A DNA stretch of 64,000 bases from Streptomyces bambusae (GTDB taxonomy: Bacteria > Actinomycetota > Actinomycetes > Streptomycetales > Streptomycetaceae), in NCBI RefSeq assembly GCF_020532645.1, contig NZ_JAJAUZ010000004.1, positions 162,128 to 226,127 on the forward strand, in the 5' to 3' direction. Shown one piece after another: positions 54,686 through 63,648 of the stretch. Positions within the stretch are counted from its first letter, which is position 1. Each line of letters starts with the position of its first letter. The notes beneath the pieces are model-generated. The model had not been told where the DNA came from. It saw only the letters and a program-made list of their open reading frames with translations, and made no database searches. The translations under genes and the position numbers were made by a program.

Positions 54686-55942
54686 ATGCACACCCATGAC
54701 ACCGTGACCGACCCCGCGGCCGACACCACGATGGGGCCGCACCGGTTCCGCAACAACCAGCGCATGGTCCCTGCGGGCGAAGCCGCATGGAAGCTCGCCG
54801 GAGAGCACGGCATGCTCGACATCCGCGTCGACGCCGCGAACGGCCAGAACCGGCTGCGCGACGTGCGGACCGGCCACGAGTTCCTCAACCTCGCCTCCTG
54901 CTCCTACCTCGGACTCAACAGCCACCCCACGGTCGTCGAGGCCGGCGTCCGGGCGCTGCGGACCGAGAACGTCACGGGCCTGGCCATGGCGGAGTTCCGC
55001 ATCCGGCTGGAGGCCGCGCACCGGCTGGAGGAGGAGCTCTCGGAGCTGTTCGGCACACCCGTGCTGCCCTCGATCTCCTGCGGGGTGATCAGCGCGGCCG
55101 TGCTGCCGCTGCTGGCGTCCGGACACATCACCGACACCGACCCCCTGGTCGTGGTCTTCGACCGGTTCGCGCACTTCTCGATGAACTTCGTCAAACCGGT
55201 CGTGGCCGACGAGTCCCTGGTGCTCACCTCCCCGCACAACGACATGGACTTCCTCGAAGACGTGTGCCGCAGGTACCCGCGCGTCGCGTACGTCTGCGAG
55301 GGCGCCTACTCCACGGGAGGCCTCGCGGACCTGGAGGGCATCAAGTCCCTGCAGGAGAAGTACGGCATGTACGTCTACCTGGACGACTCCCACTCCCTCT
55401 CCACCCAGGGCCCCAACGGCGAGGGCTACGCCCGGTCGGTGTTCCGGGAACTCGACGAGCGGACCATGATCGTCGCCTCGACCGCCAAGGCGTTCGGGAG
55501 CACCGGCGGAATCGCGATGCTCGGCTCGTCCAGCGTCTTCGACTTCCTCTACCGCTCCGGCCCGATGGGCTGGTCCCAGGGCATGCGCACCGCCGCCATC
55601 GGCACGACGCTGGGCAGTGTCGCCGTCCACCGTTCCCCGGAACTCGGCGAACGCCAGCACCAGCTGGCCGAGAACATCGCCCTGTTCGACCGGCGGATGA
55701 AGGGCCGCCCGATCCGCGGCGTCGGATCGCACATCAAGTTCGTCACCGTGGGCGAGAACGAGAAGGCCGTACGCCTCGCCACCGAGCTGTACCGGCGCGG
55801 CTACTACTGCTCGGCGATGTTCTTCCCGGTCGTCCCGCGCGGGCAGGCGGGCATCCGGCTGATGCTGCGCGGCGACATGACCACGGCGATGACCGAGACG
55901 TTCGTCGACACGCTGCAGGACGTGCTGGACGGATTCCTGTGA
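54686..55942 (+). CDS. Alpha-oxoamine synthase (AONS/KBL-like PLP enzyme)
   Basis: 418 residues from ATG 54686. LNLASCSYLGLNSHPTVVEAG, AHRLEEELSELFGTP, YVCEGAYSTGGLADLEGI, YVYLDDSHSLSTQG (PLP-binding Asp-His) and ASTAKAFGSTGGIAM (Schiff-base Lys) are the family landmarks. These enzymes condense an amino acid with an acyl-thioester, with loss of CO2, to give an alpha-amino ketone. The acyl donor could be a CoA ester or the aminoacyl carrier made later in the cluster. Its stop overlaps the next start (GTGA). Confidence 0.92.
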   Translation: MHTHDTVTDPAADTTMGPHRFRNNQRMVPAGEAAWKLAGEHGMLDIRVDAANGQNRLRDVRTGHEFLNLASCSYLGLNSHPTVVEAGVRALRTENVTGLAMAEFRIRLEAAHRLEEELSELFGTPVLPSISCGVISAAVLPLLASGHITDTDPLVVVFDRFAHFSMNFVKPVVADESLVLTSPHNDMDFLEDVCRRYPRVAYVCEGAYSTGGLADLEGIKSLQEKYGMYVYLDDSHSLSTQGPNGEGYARSVFRELDERTMIVASTAKAFGSTGGIAMLGSSSVFDFLYRSGPMGWSQGMRTAAIGTTLGSVAVHRSPELGERQHQLAENIALFDRRMKGRPIRGVGSHIKFVTVGENEKAVRLATELYRRGYYCSAMFFPVVPRGQAGIRLMLRGDMTTAMTETFVDTLQDVLDGFL

Positions 55943-56895
55943 CGGCCACGGCCACGGCCACGGCCACGGCCACGGTCACGGACACCGCACCCACGTCGTC
56001 CGCCCGGCTCGTCCGCTCGCTGGCCGAGGCCATGGGTGACGCCGTGCGCAGCGGGTCCGTGGCCCGGATGCTGGTCCCGCGGCGCGAGACCGTCGAGGAC
56101 GCGGCGGGGGTGAAGTTCATCTCCATGCCCGCCGTGTCCCCCGACCACGACCTCTACATCAACAAGGTCGCCACGATCGTGGCGACCCCCGTGGCGGGCC
56201 GCGGCACGACCGTCACCTCGCGGGTGCCGATGTTCTCCGCCTCCACCGGCCGCCACCTCGGGATGCTGGACGGAGCCGTCGTCACCAACCTGAAGTGCGC
56301 CGCCGTGACGGCACTGGTCACCGACCGGTGCGCCGCGCCGGACAGCCGGGTCCTGGGGATCATCGGGTCAGGGGTCCAGGCCCGGCAGCAGTTCCTCGGG
56401 GTCTCGGCGGTGCGCGACCTCGCCGAAGTGCGGGTCTTCTCCCGTGACGGCCGCCGGGCCGCGGCGTTCGCCCGCGACATCGAGACCATGGCGAGCGCCG
56501 CCGGTTCCCCAGTGGAGGTCGTCGTGTGCGACTCCGCCGGGGAGGCGGGCAGCGGAGCCGACATCCTGTCGACCGCGACCACGTCGGTGACCCCACTGCC
56601 GATCCCGACGGATCTCCCCGCCCACGTCCACATCAACTGCATGGGCGCGCACACCACCGAATCCCGCGAACTGCCCGCCGATCTGCTGGGCACCAGCCTG
56701 GTGATCGTCGAAGACCTGGCCACGGCGATCGCCGAAGCCGGAGCGAGCCACTCTGCCGCCGTGGAGCTCGACGCCCTGTTCGGTCCGGGGGCGGCCCGCC
56801 TCGCGGAGCGGCGGACGGTCTTCGCCTCCACCGGGTGCGCCTACCTCGATCTGATCACCTGCGCCCACCTGATCGGCCACACGAGCCAGAGATAG
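55939..56895 (+). CDS. Ornithine cyclodeaminase / mu-crystallin-like enzyme
   Basis: 318 residues from GTG 55939, coupled to the oxoamine synthase. The N-terminus is a Thr-Ala repeat from in-frame ACGGCC units. LYINKVATIVATP (active-site Lys), LDGAVVTNLKCAAVTALVTDRCA and the NAD motif GIIGSGVQARQQFLG (~137) are typical. The family cyclises ornithine to proline, oxidises amino acids or performs reductive N-alkylation steps (as SbnB does). Here it may form or reduce an imine in the product. Confidence 0.9.
   Translation: MTATATATATATVTDTAPTSSARLVRSLAEAMGDAVRSGSVARMLVPRRETVEDAAGVKFISMPAVSPDHDLYINKVATIVATPVAGRGTTVTSRVPMFSASTGRHLGMLDGAVVTNLKCAAVTALVTDRCAAPDSRVLGIIGSGVQARQQFLGVSAVRDLAEVRVFSRDGRRAAAFARDIETMASAAGSPVEVVVCDSAGEAGSGADILSTATTSVTPLPIPTDLPAHVHINCMGAHTTESRELPADLLGTSLVIVEDLATAIAEAGASHSAAVELDALFGPGAARLAERRTVFASTGCAYLDLITCAHLIGHTSQR
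55942..55977. repeat. In-frame ACGGCC hexamers at a gene start
   Basis: Five exact ACGGCC units and one ACGGTC encode a Thr-Ala run at residues 2-13 of the cyclodeaminase-like protein. Unit gain or loss would keep the frame. Confidence 0.85.
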
Positions 56896-56908
56896 GGAGT
56901 CAAGGAAC

Positions 56909-58255
56909 ATGTCACGCGACACCACGGTGACCGAGAGGTACATGGAGAGGGCGGGACGCATTCAGGGGCCGGCCTCCGAGAAGGAACTCGACGGCTACTA
57001 CGGCGGGTACGCGCCCCGTCCGGTCTTCCTCTCCGCGGGAGAGGTGCAGCAGCTGTCCCGGGACCTCGCGGTGCTGCGCGGAGCGCTCTTCCGCCTGCCG
57101 CGCCTGCTGTTCGACGGAGACCTCGGCGCATTCGCCCGGGCCAACGGAATGGGCAGGACGCAGGTGCGCGTCATCGAGCGCGCCTCCGCCGGCGTGCCGA
57201 ACCCGCCGACCAGCATGGGACGGGCCGACCTCTACGCCGACCGGTCGGGCTTCCGCCTCATGGAGTACAACATGGGGAGCACGATCGGATTCGACAGCGG
57301 AGACATCTGCCGCGGCATCATGGAGAACGCCGGCTTCCGCCGGTTCGCAGAAGAAGAGGGACTCCAGCACGTCGACACGCTGACCGAGCAGGTCCGCACC
57401 TTCCGGCAGGAGATGGGGCTGGCGCCCGGCGACCGCCCGGTCATCGCGCACGTCGAATGGTCCGCGTACATCGAGAAGAACCTGCCGTACATGAGCACGC
57501 TCTGCAGGCGATGGCGAGCCCACGGGCTGGACGTCACGCCGTGCCATGTCGGGCAGCTCGAGCGGCGGCACGGCCGGCTGTGGCTGGAGGACCGTCCCGT
57601 CGACATCGTCTACCGGCAGTTCCTGATCGAGGACCTGGTCGACGACGACGCCGAGGCCCGGCTCGAGCCCCTGCTCGGAGCCCTGGAGAACGGTGAGGTC
57701 CGCATGTTCACCTCACTGGAGTCGGAACTCTGCGGCAGCAAGGCGTCCCTGGGCATGCTCTCCGAGCGCGCGAACCGGCACCTCTTCTCGGCGGAGGAGC
57801 TGGACGTCATCGACCGTCTGCTGCCCTGGACCACCTCGGTGACATCGGGACCCGTCGTTCTGGAAGACGGCACCGAGACGGTTCTGCTGGATCACGCCGT
57901 GGCCGAGCGGCACGAGCTCATCCTCAAACCCACTCTCCTGCACGGCGGGCAGGGTGTGGTGCCGGGCTGGTCCCCGGACCTCACCCCGGAGGGCTGGCGC
58001 GGTCTGCTGCTGGACGCGCTGGACGGTCCGTACGTACTGCAGCGGCGCATCCACCCGGTACCCGAGCCGTTCCCGGATCCGGACGGCGGATCCCGCCCGT
58101 GGATCGTGAACTGGGGAGTGGTGACGATGGCATCGGGATACGGCGGTCTGTTCAACCGGTGCGCCCCCGTGGACGGAGGTCCCGACGTGCTCAACCTCGA
58201 CCGCGGAGCACTGATCGGTTCGGGATTCCACGCCGGCCCGACCCCCCGTACGTGA
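56909..58255 (+). CDS. ATP-grasp-like (circularly permuted) amide ligase
   Basis: 448 residues from ATG 56909 with GGGAG upstream. FRLMEYNMGSTIGFDSGDICRG, VIAHVEWSAYIEKNLPYM, DIVYRQFLIEDLVDD, ELCGSKASLGMLSER and HELILKPTLLHGGQGVVPG resemble circularly permuted ATP-grasp or glutathionylspermidine-synthase-like ligases. The late LILKP and earlier EYN motifs fit nucleotide and metal binding. It probably joins a carboxylate to an amine with ATP. In a cluster with an orphan LysW it is the best candidate to load the carrier, or else makes a final amide bond. Confidence 0.75.
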   Translation: MSRDTTVTERYMERAGRIQGPASEKELDGYYGGYAPRPVFLSAGEVQQLSRDLAVLRGALFRLPRLLFDGDLGAFARANGMGRTQVRVIERASAGVPNPPTSMGRADLYADRSGFRLMEYNMGSTIGFDSGDICRGIMENAGFRRFAEEEGLQHVDTLTEQVRTFRQEMGLAPGDRPVIAHVEWSAYIEKNLPYMSTLCRRWRAHGLDVTPCHVGQLERRHGRLWLEDRPVDIVYRQFLIEDLVDDDAEARLEPLLGALENGEVRMFTSLESELCGSKASLGMLSERANRHLFSAEELDVIDRLLPWTTSVTSGPVVLEDGTETVLLDHAVAERHELILKPTLLHGGQGVVPGWSPDLTPEGWRGLLLDALDGPYVLQRRIHPVPEPFPDPDGGSRPWIVNWGVVTMASGYGGLFNRCAPVDGGPDVLNLDRGALIGSGFHAGPTPRT

Positions 58256-58319
58256 CGGACCGCACGCACCGGCACGTCCCGCACACACGACGGAGCTCCG
58301 GTGTTCGCCGGGCCGGGGC

Positions 58320-59135
58320 TCAGCGCTTGCGGGCCACTCCGCCGTAGATGGCGAGGGCGCCTTCCGCCTCGGCGGTGCCGGCGGCGGGCTGCCAGCGGGC
58401 TGCCGGCACCACACCCGGCGCGACGAATTCGAAATCACCGAAGAACTCGGTGACCTGTTCCCGGGTACGGGGATGCATGTCCTCGAAGGCGCGCCTCAGC
58501 GCCTCCCCGTCGTTGCGGTCGCTCCACGGGATGTCGCCTGCGATGTGGGAGACGACGAGATAGCTGCCCCGGGGCAGCGCCTCCCGCAGAACTGCCGCAA
58601 TTCCGGCAGGGTCCGCACCCTCCGGTACGAAGTGCAGGACCGCGGCCAGCACACAGGCCACGGGCCGGCCGGATTCCATCAGGGCCCGGACGGCCGGCCG
58701 GGCCAGCAGCTCCTCGGGGCTGCGGATGTCGCCCCCTACGAAATCCGCGCCCTGTTGGCCGGAGATCAGGTCACGCGTGCGCTGTCCCACTGCGGGATCG
58801 ACGTCGCAGTAGACGACGGACCCCGACGGATGGGCGGACAGGGCGATCTCGTGCGTGTTCGGCGAGACGGGGAAACCGGAGCCGATGTCGATGAACTGGT
58901 CGACGCCCTGTCCGGCGAGCCACCGCACCGCCCGGGAAAGGAAGGCGCGGTTCGCCCGCATCGTCGCCAACAGGTCGGGTGCCTGCAGATGGATCCAGGT
59001 ACCGGCGGCCCGGTCGGCCTCGAGGCTGTTCTCGCCGCCTATGAAGTAGTCGTAGACGCGCGCGGGATGCGCATCCGGGCGCTGCCGGAGTCCGCCGACC
59101 CTGCCGGGCTGTGGAGTCATATCGTTCGTCTGCAT
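58320..59135 (-). CDS. SAM-dependent methyltransferase, DUF574/PF04672 type
   Basis: 271 residues from ATG 59135 (an internal ATG at 59120 is possible). HPARVYDYFIGGENSLEADRAA, AVRWLAGQGVDQFIDIGSGFPVSPNTHEIA, VVYCDVDPAV and PVACVLAAVLHFVPE define the actinobacterial family. Target unknown; such genes are frequent in Streptomyces and many are regulators or of unknown role. It is the only minus-strand gene inside the cluster, so it may not be part of the pathway. Confidence 0.9.
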   Translation of the reverse strand: MQTNDMTPQPGRVGGLRQRPDAHPARVYDYFIGGENSLEADRAAGTWIHLQAPDLLATMRANRAFLSRAVRWLAGQGVDQFIDIGSGFPVSPNTHEIALSAHPSGSVVYCDVDPAVGQRTRDLISGQQGADFVGGDIRSPEELLARPAVRALMESGRPVACVLAAVLHFVPEGADPAGIAAVLREALPRGSYLVVSHIAGDIPWSDRNDGEALRRAFEDMHPRTREQVTEFFGDFEFVAPGVVPAARWQPAAGTAEAEGALAIYGGVARKR

Positions 59136-59223
59136 GACGCGGCGTTCTTCCCCTCGAGTCCGTGTGTTCCGTTGCCTTGACGGGCTACTGGCAGGAAAGG
59201 GTGGCACGGAAGCGGAGTGCGCC

Positions 59224-59341
59224 GGAGTAAGCGGGATGTTCAGCCCCGGGGAAACGGTAAACACGGCATGCCCACCTGATTGAACCCCTCGAGGACGCGC
59301 CCGGCGCCGGCGCGGCCGTACCGTCATGCTCGGTACGACGG
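59224..59341. promoter_or_regulatory. Conserved upstream block, copy A
   Basis: From GGAGTAAGCG through TGAACCCC, GAGGACGCGCCCGGCGCCGG and CGTACC to CTCGGTACGACGG. It aligns with the block at 61751-61870 at most positions and with that at 49531. It ends 76 bp before the alpha/beta hydrolase start. Confidence 0.75.
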
Positions 59342-59417
59342 ACCGGTCGTGCCGGTCGGACGACCCGTGGTCGTCCTCTGTCGTGCCTCGTTGGCGCCGA
59401 AGAGCTGGGAGAGTTCC

Positions 59418-60356
59418 GTGCCGCTTCATCCCGTCGCCGAGGGAGTCAGGAAATACCGCCTGGCGGCCGGTTTCACGCCGCTCTACACCATGCCGGTGGA
59501 CGAGGCGCGGCGAGCGGACCGGGAAACCGAAGCTGCGATCTGGGACTGGATCGAACAACCCGAAGAGGTCTTCGATCTGGACATCGCCGGTCCGGCCGGA
59601 CCGCTGACGCTCAGGGTGTACCGCCCGGTGGGCCACGGCGACGGTCCGCTGCCCGTGCTGGTGTACTTCTTCGGCGGCGGTTTCGTCGTCGGCTCCCTGG
59701 ACACGTCGGAGGCGATGTGCCGTGCCCTGTCCGGCATGGTTCCGTGCGTGGTCGTCTCCGTGGGCTACCGGCTCGCGCCCGAGAACCCGTTCCCGGCGGC
59801 CGTGGACGACTGCTACGCCGCCGTGAAATGGGTGGCGGAGCACGCGGACCGGCTCGGTGCCGACAGCGCACGCATCGGCGTTGCGGGAGACAGCAACGGC
59901 GGCACCCTGGCCGCGGCGGTCTCCCTGATGGCCCGGGACAACGACGGGCCGCCGCTCTCCGCGCAGGTGCTCATCTACCCGGCGATGCGCCACGGTTCGG
60001 CGACCGCGTCCATGCGGGCCAACACCGATCCGATGTTCTTCAACGCCCACTCGACCGCCTGGTTCTGGAGCCTCTACCTCGCCGACCCCGCCGACGGCGC
60101 CAACCCCTACGCCTCTCCGCTCAACGCGACGGACCACAGCGGGCTCCCCTCGGCGCTCATGATGACCGCCGAGTTCTGTCCCCTGCAGGACGAGGGCGAA
60201 GCCTATGCGGACGCCCTCGCCCGCGCGGGTGTGCCGGTGGAGTACCGCCCGTATGCCGGCCTGCCGCACGGCTTTCTGGCCTTGGCGTCGGTCCTCGACA
60301 CCGCCCGGGAGGCCCTCGGGTCGATCGGCGATTTCCTGCGCCGGCAGCTGGGGTGA
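59418..60356 (+). CDS. HSL-family alpha/beta hydrolase with altered active site
   Basis: 312 residues from GTG 59418 (GGGAGAG upstream). The hormone-sensitive-lipase-like fold is clear: LPVLVYFFGGGFVVGS, VVVSVGYRLAPENPFPAAVDDCYAA, GVAGDSNGGTLAAAVSL (nucleophile Ser) and YAGLPHGFLAL (catalytic His). The oxyanion-hole HGGGF motif is FGGGF and the usual catalytic Asp in TAExDPL is Cys (TAEFCPLQDEG). It may be an inactive, slow or non-hydrolytic enzyme, for example an acyl-transfer or binding protein. First gene after conserved block A. Confidence 0.88.
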   Translation: MPLHPVAEGVRKYRLAAGFTPLYTMPVDEARRADRETEAAIWDWIEQPEEVFDLDIAGPAGPLTLRVYRPVGHGDGPLPVLVYFFGGGFVVGSLDTSEAMCRALSGMVPCVVVSVGYRLAPENPFPAAVDDCYAAVKWVAEHADRLGADSARIGVAGDSNGGTLAAAVSLMARDNDGPPLSAQVLIYPAMRHGSATASMRANTDPMFFNAHSTAWFWSLYLADPADGANPYASPLNATDHSGLPSALMMTAEFCPLQDEGEAYADALARAGVPVEYRPYAGLPHGFLALASVLDTAREALGSIGDFLRRQLG

Positions 60357-60461
60357 GACCGTCGTGATCCGGACACCGCGGGAGCACGGCGTCCACTCGC
60401 CGGGCACGGTTCGTCCCGAGGTTCCCCGTCCTCCGCGTACCGACATCGAGCGAGGCCCACA

Positions 60462-61730
60462 GTGAGCGACTCGAAAGCGCTGCAACAGACGGAAGCGGAT
60501 CCGCTCGGCAAGGCCCCCGAGGCGGCCGCCGGCCGACGCAACACGGCGGTCCTGGTCGGCTTCACCGCCGTCACGAGCCTCGCCGACGGCGTCATGAAGA
60601 CGACCCTGCCCTTCCTCGCCGCACAGCTCACCGATTCGCCCACCCAGGTCACCGCGGTCTCGCTGACGCTCACGCTGCCCTGGCTGCTGATCGCGCTGCA
60701 CATCGGCGTGCTCGTCGACCGGTTCGACCGGCGGAAGCTGCTGTGGGCGGCGAACGGCATGCGGCTGGCGGCGATGGGCTGGCTCACCGCCTCCGCACTG
60801 GGCGACGGCGTCACCCTGCCCCGCCTCTTCGCCGCCGGCGCGATCCTCGGTGTCGCCGACGTCATCGCCTCGACGTCCGCCGCCACCCTGGTGCCCGCGG
60901 CGGTGCCGGCGACGGCACGGGAACGGGTCAACGCCTGGATGCTGGGCGCCGAAACCGTGGGATTCGAGTTCGCCGGGCCGTTCGTCGGCGGACTGCTGCT
61001 GGCCGCGGGGACCGGGTTCGCCCTGGGGGCCACCGGGGTCTCGTACGCCGCGGCCGCGCTCGTCCTGCTGCTGCTGGTGGGCCGGTTCCGGGCCGCCGGG
61101 CCCGCCCCGGGAGTGGCGCGTTCCTCCGTCCGCAGCCGGATCGCCGAAGGGCTGCGCTTCATCTGGCGCAACCGGGTGCTGCGCACCCTGATGCTCGTCG
61201 TGTCCGTACTGAACGCCACGTGGGGTGCCTGGCTGGCGCTGCTTCCGCTGTACGCCAAGGAGACCCTGGGGCTGGACCCGCAGGAGTACGGCATCGCGCT
61301 GAGCGCCCTCGGCATCGGCGGACTGACCGGCGCCCTGGTGGTGACCCGGGTCAACCGGCTGCTGGGCGCGCGCTGGGCCATGTTCGCCGACCTCGTCGCC
61401 ACCGTCACCATGGTCGCCCTGCCCGTGGTGACGACCAGCGTCTGGTCGGTGGCCGTCGGGGCCTTCCTCGGCGGGTTGGGAGGCACGCTCTGGACGGTGA
61501 ACTCCCGTACCATCGCCCAGCGTCTGGTGCCCGACGAGATGCTCGGCCGGTTCAGCGCCACGTTCCGCTTCTTCGCGTTCGGCGCCCTGCCGCTGGGCGC
61601 CGGTCTGGTCGGCGTGCTGGCCGAACTCGGCGGTTCACGAGCTGCTTTCGGGGTGTTCGCCGTCATCACGACGGCCGCGCTGCTGCCCTTCCTGAGGAAC
61701 ATCACCCACGCGGCGCTGGAATCGCGCTGA
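60462..61730 (+). CDS. MFS transporter, probable exporter
   Basis: 422 residues from GTG 60462. About 12 hydrophobic segments; LHIGVLVDRFDRRKLLWAANGMRL is the loop 2-3 motif and LDPQEYGIALSALGIGGLTGAL the mid-protein loop. It is similar to the drug-efflux type MFS (MdfA/EntS-like) seen in biosynthetic clusters. It may export the product or give self-resistance. Confidence 0.9.
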   Translation: MSDSKALQQTEADPLGKAPEAAAGRRNTAVLVGFTAVTSLADGVMKTTLPFLAAQLTDSPTQVTAVSLTLTLPWLLIALHIGVLVDRFDRRKLLWAANGMRLAAMGWLTASALGDGVTLPRLFAAGAILGVADVIASTSAATLVPAAVPATARERVNAWMLGAETVGFEFAGPFVGGLLLAAGTGFALGATGVSYAAAALVLLLLVGRFRAAGPAPGVARSSVRSRIAEGLRFIWRNRVLRTLMLVVSVLNATWGAWLALLPLYAKETLGLDPQEYGIALSALGIGGLTGALVVTRVNRLLGARWAMFADLVATVTMVALPVVTTSVWSVAVGAFLGGLGGTLWTVNSRTIAQRLVPDEMLGRFSATFRFFAFGALPLGAGLVGVLAELGGSRAAFGVFAVITTAALLPFLRNITHAALESR

Positions 61731-61750
61731 GCCGTCCGCGCAGCGGCGCC

Positions 61751-61870
61751 GGGGTAAGCGTCGTGCGCAGGCGCCGGTGAAAAGACGTCAGCGCAGTGTG
61801 CTCCGCGCATGAACTCGGCGCGGACGCGCACGGCGCCGGGGCGACCGTAGCTTCTTTCTCGGTACGAAGG
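61751..61870. promoter_or_regulatory. Conserved upstream block, copy B
   Basis: From GGGGTAAGCG through TGAACTCGG, CGGACGCGCACGGCGCCGGG and CGTAGC to CTCGGTACGAAGG. It ends 46 bp before the diiron oxygenase start and is the best-conserved partner of the block at 59224. Confidence 0.75.
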
Positions 61871-61916
61871 GACGGTCGAGCAGGCCGGCTCAAGGCTTGG
61901 TCCTATCAGGGAGGTC

Positions 61917-62801
61917 ATGTTGTCAGCAGCGCCGGCGATCGCGTGGACGGACGAATTCGCCCGAGCCGTGGACAGGCTCATCGACGTCTCCGTCGACGAC
62001 TACTACAACCCGTACCGGACCTTCGAGTGGCCCGAATCCATCGAGCCCGAAGGAGAAGGGCTGTGGATGAGCCGGGAGCTGCTCTCCGTCCACGGCACCG
62101 CCGCGGAGCGCGAACTGACCCCGCAACAGCTCGTCGAGCTCTCGCGATGGGAGAGCGTCAACCTCTACAGCCTGATCGCCCACGGCATCAGGGAGCTGCT
62201 CATCGAGGTGATGCGCCGCATCCACACGCCCGGTTACGAGATTCCCACGCCGTACTTCCACCACTTCATCGGTGAAGAGAACGAGCACATGTGGTTCTTC
62301 GCCGAATTCTGCCTCCGCTACTGCGGCCGCATCTACCCGGACCGCCGCATGGTGTTCCCGACGGACGAGCGCTCGCCGGAGATGAACAACTTCATCGTCT
62401 TCAGCCAGATCCTCATATTCGAGCAGATCGGCGACTACTTCAACGCCAAGATGGCGGCCGACGAGCAGCTTCCGCACACGGTGCGTGAAGTCAACCGCAT
62501 CCACCACCGCGACGAGTCCCGGCACATCGCCTTCGGCGGGAAGCTGGTGAAGGCGCTCTTCGACGAGGTGCGCAGGACGCACACGGCCGAGGAGGTCGAA
62601 GAGGTCGGCCGCTATCTGCGCGGGTACATCGACCTGATCATCCAGATGCTCTACAGCCGCGATGCCTACGAGGACGCCGGCATCGCCGATCCCGCGCGGT
62701 TCCGTGCCTCGGTCGTGTCCGATCCGGCCAGGGCGGCGATCACCGCCCGCATCACCGAACGCACCAACAACTTCTACCGACGTATCGGCCTGTTCCACTG
62801 A
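61917..62801 (+). CDS. AurF-like diiron N-oxygenase
   Basis: 294 residues from ATG 61917. Metal motifs typical of the AurF class: LSRWESVNLYSLIAHGI (Glu), IGEENEHMWFFAEF (ExxH), IFEQIGDYFNAKM (Glu) and HHRDESRHIAFGGK (ExxxH-type Glu/His). Such enzymes oxidise an amine to hydroxylamine, nitroso or nitro groups, and related ones act in azoxy formation. Placed immediately before the aa:carrier ligase and carrier (12-bp and 11-bp gaps), it may act on a carrier-bound amino acid. Confidence 0.9.
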   Translation: MLSAAPAIAWTDEFARAVDRLIDVSVDDYYNPYRTFEWPESIEPEGEGLWMSRELLSVHGTAAERELTPQQLVELSRWESVNLYSLIAHGIRELLIEVMRRIHTPGYEIPTPYFHHFIGEENEHMWFFAEFCLRYCGRIYPDRRMVFPTDERSPEMNNFIVFSQILIFEQIGDYFNAKMAADEQLPHTVREVNRIHHRDESRHIAFGGKLVKALFDEVRRTHTAEEVEEVGRYLRGYIDLIIQMLYSRDAYEDAGIADPARFRASVVSDPARAAITARITERTNNFYRRIGLFH

Positions 62802-62812
62802 CGGGAGATCTC

Positions 62813-63637
62813 ATGCCGACGTTTGTCGCCCCTGGAATCGCGGTGCTGGAATCCGAGGAGACCGTCCTGTTCGATGCCCTCGAGGCGCGCTTCCGGGAGA
62901 TCGCCGCCGCGCTGGGAGGCCGAACCGTGGCCGGCCCGCCGCTGCTGCCGGTGGAGGACCTGGCACGCCTCGACTTCTTCCGCAACTTCCCCCACCTCGC
63001 GCTGCCGGTGGCCACGCTCCCGGACGGCGCCCGTGAGGAGCTGGCACGGGGGGAGACCGCTGTCCCGTCCCCCGGGCACGCGCTCGTTCCGACCGGCTGC
63101 TGCCTGCCGACCGCGACGTGCTACGGCCTGCTGCTGACGCTGCGGGACAGCGGGATCGACACCCCGCAGGTCGTCACGTCGATCGGCCGCTGCTTCCGGA
63201 ACGAGGATCACTACGACGGTCTGCGCCGGCTCCGCTCCTTCCACATGCGCGAGGTGCTCTACGTCGGCAGCCGGGACGGTGTGGTGGACCACCTGACGCG
63301 GTCGACCGAGCTGGTTCTGGACCTGGCCGACCGGCTCGGCATCAAGGTGCGCCGGGAGCCCGCGACCGATCCGTTCTACCTCGGCGACGGCGCGCGGTCC
63401 CTGTTCAACGAACTGGACCCGGTGAAGTTCGAGTTCGTGGCGGACGACGGGACCGCCATTGCATCGGTCAACCGGCACCGCAACTTCTTCGGCGAGCGTC
63501 TGGGCATCCGCTTCGAGGGCGAGCCCGCCTACAGCGGCTGCCTGGCGTTCGGCGTGGAGCGCTGGGTCCATGCGCTGTTGCAGGTGCACGGCGATCCTCA
63601 GCGCGCGCTCGGCGCGATACACGAATCTGCGGCCTAG
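62813..63637 (+). CDS. Class II aaRS-like amino acid:carrier-protein ligase
   Basis: 274 residues from ATG 62813 (GGGAG upstream). Too short for a tRNA synthetase and with no tRNA-binding arm; the class II catalytic core shows motif 2 RCFRNEDHYDGLRRLRSFHMREV and motif 3 YSGCLAFGVERWVHALL. Seryl-tRNA-synthetase-like homologues of this length form aminoacyl adenylates and load small amino acids onto a dedicated carrier protein. The carrier gene follows 11 bp downstream, a textbook pairing. Confidence 0.9.
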   Translation: MPTFVAPGIAVLESEETVLFDALEARFREIAAALGGRTVAGPPLLPVEDLARLDFFRNFPHLALPVATLPDGAREELARGETAVPSPGHALVPTGCCLPTATCYGLLLTLRDSGIDTPQVVTSIGRCFRNEDHYDGLRRLRSFHMREVLYVGSRDGVVDHLTRSTELVLDLADRLGIKVRREPATDPFYLGDGARSLFNELDPVKFEFVADDGTAIASVNRHRNFFGERLGIRFEGEPAYSGCLAFGVERWVHALLQVHGDPQRALGAIHESAA

Positions 63638-63648
63638 GAGGCAATGGC

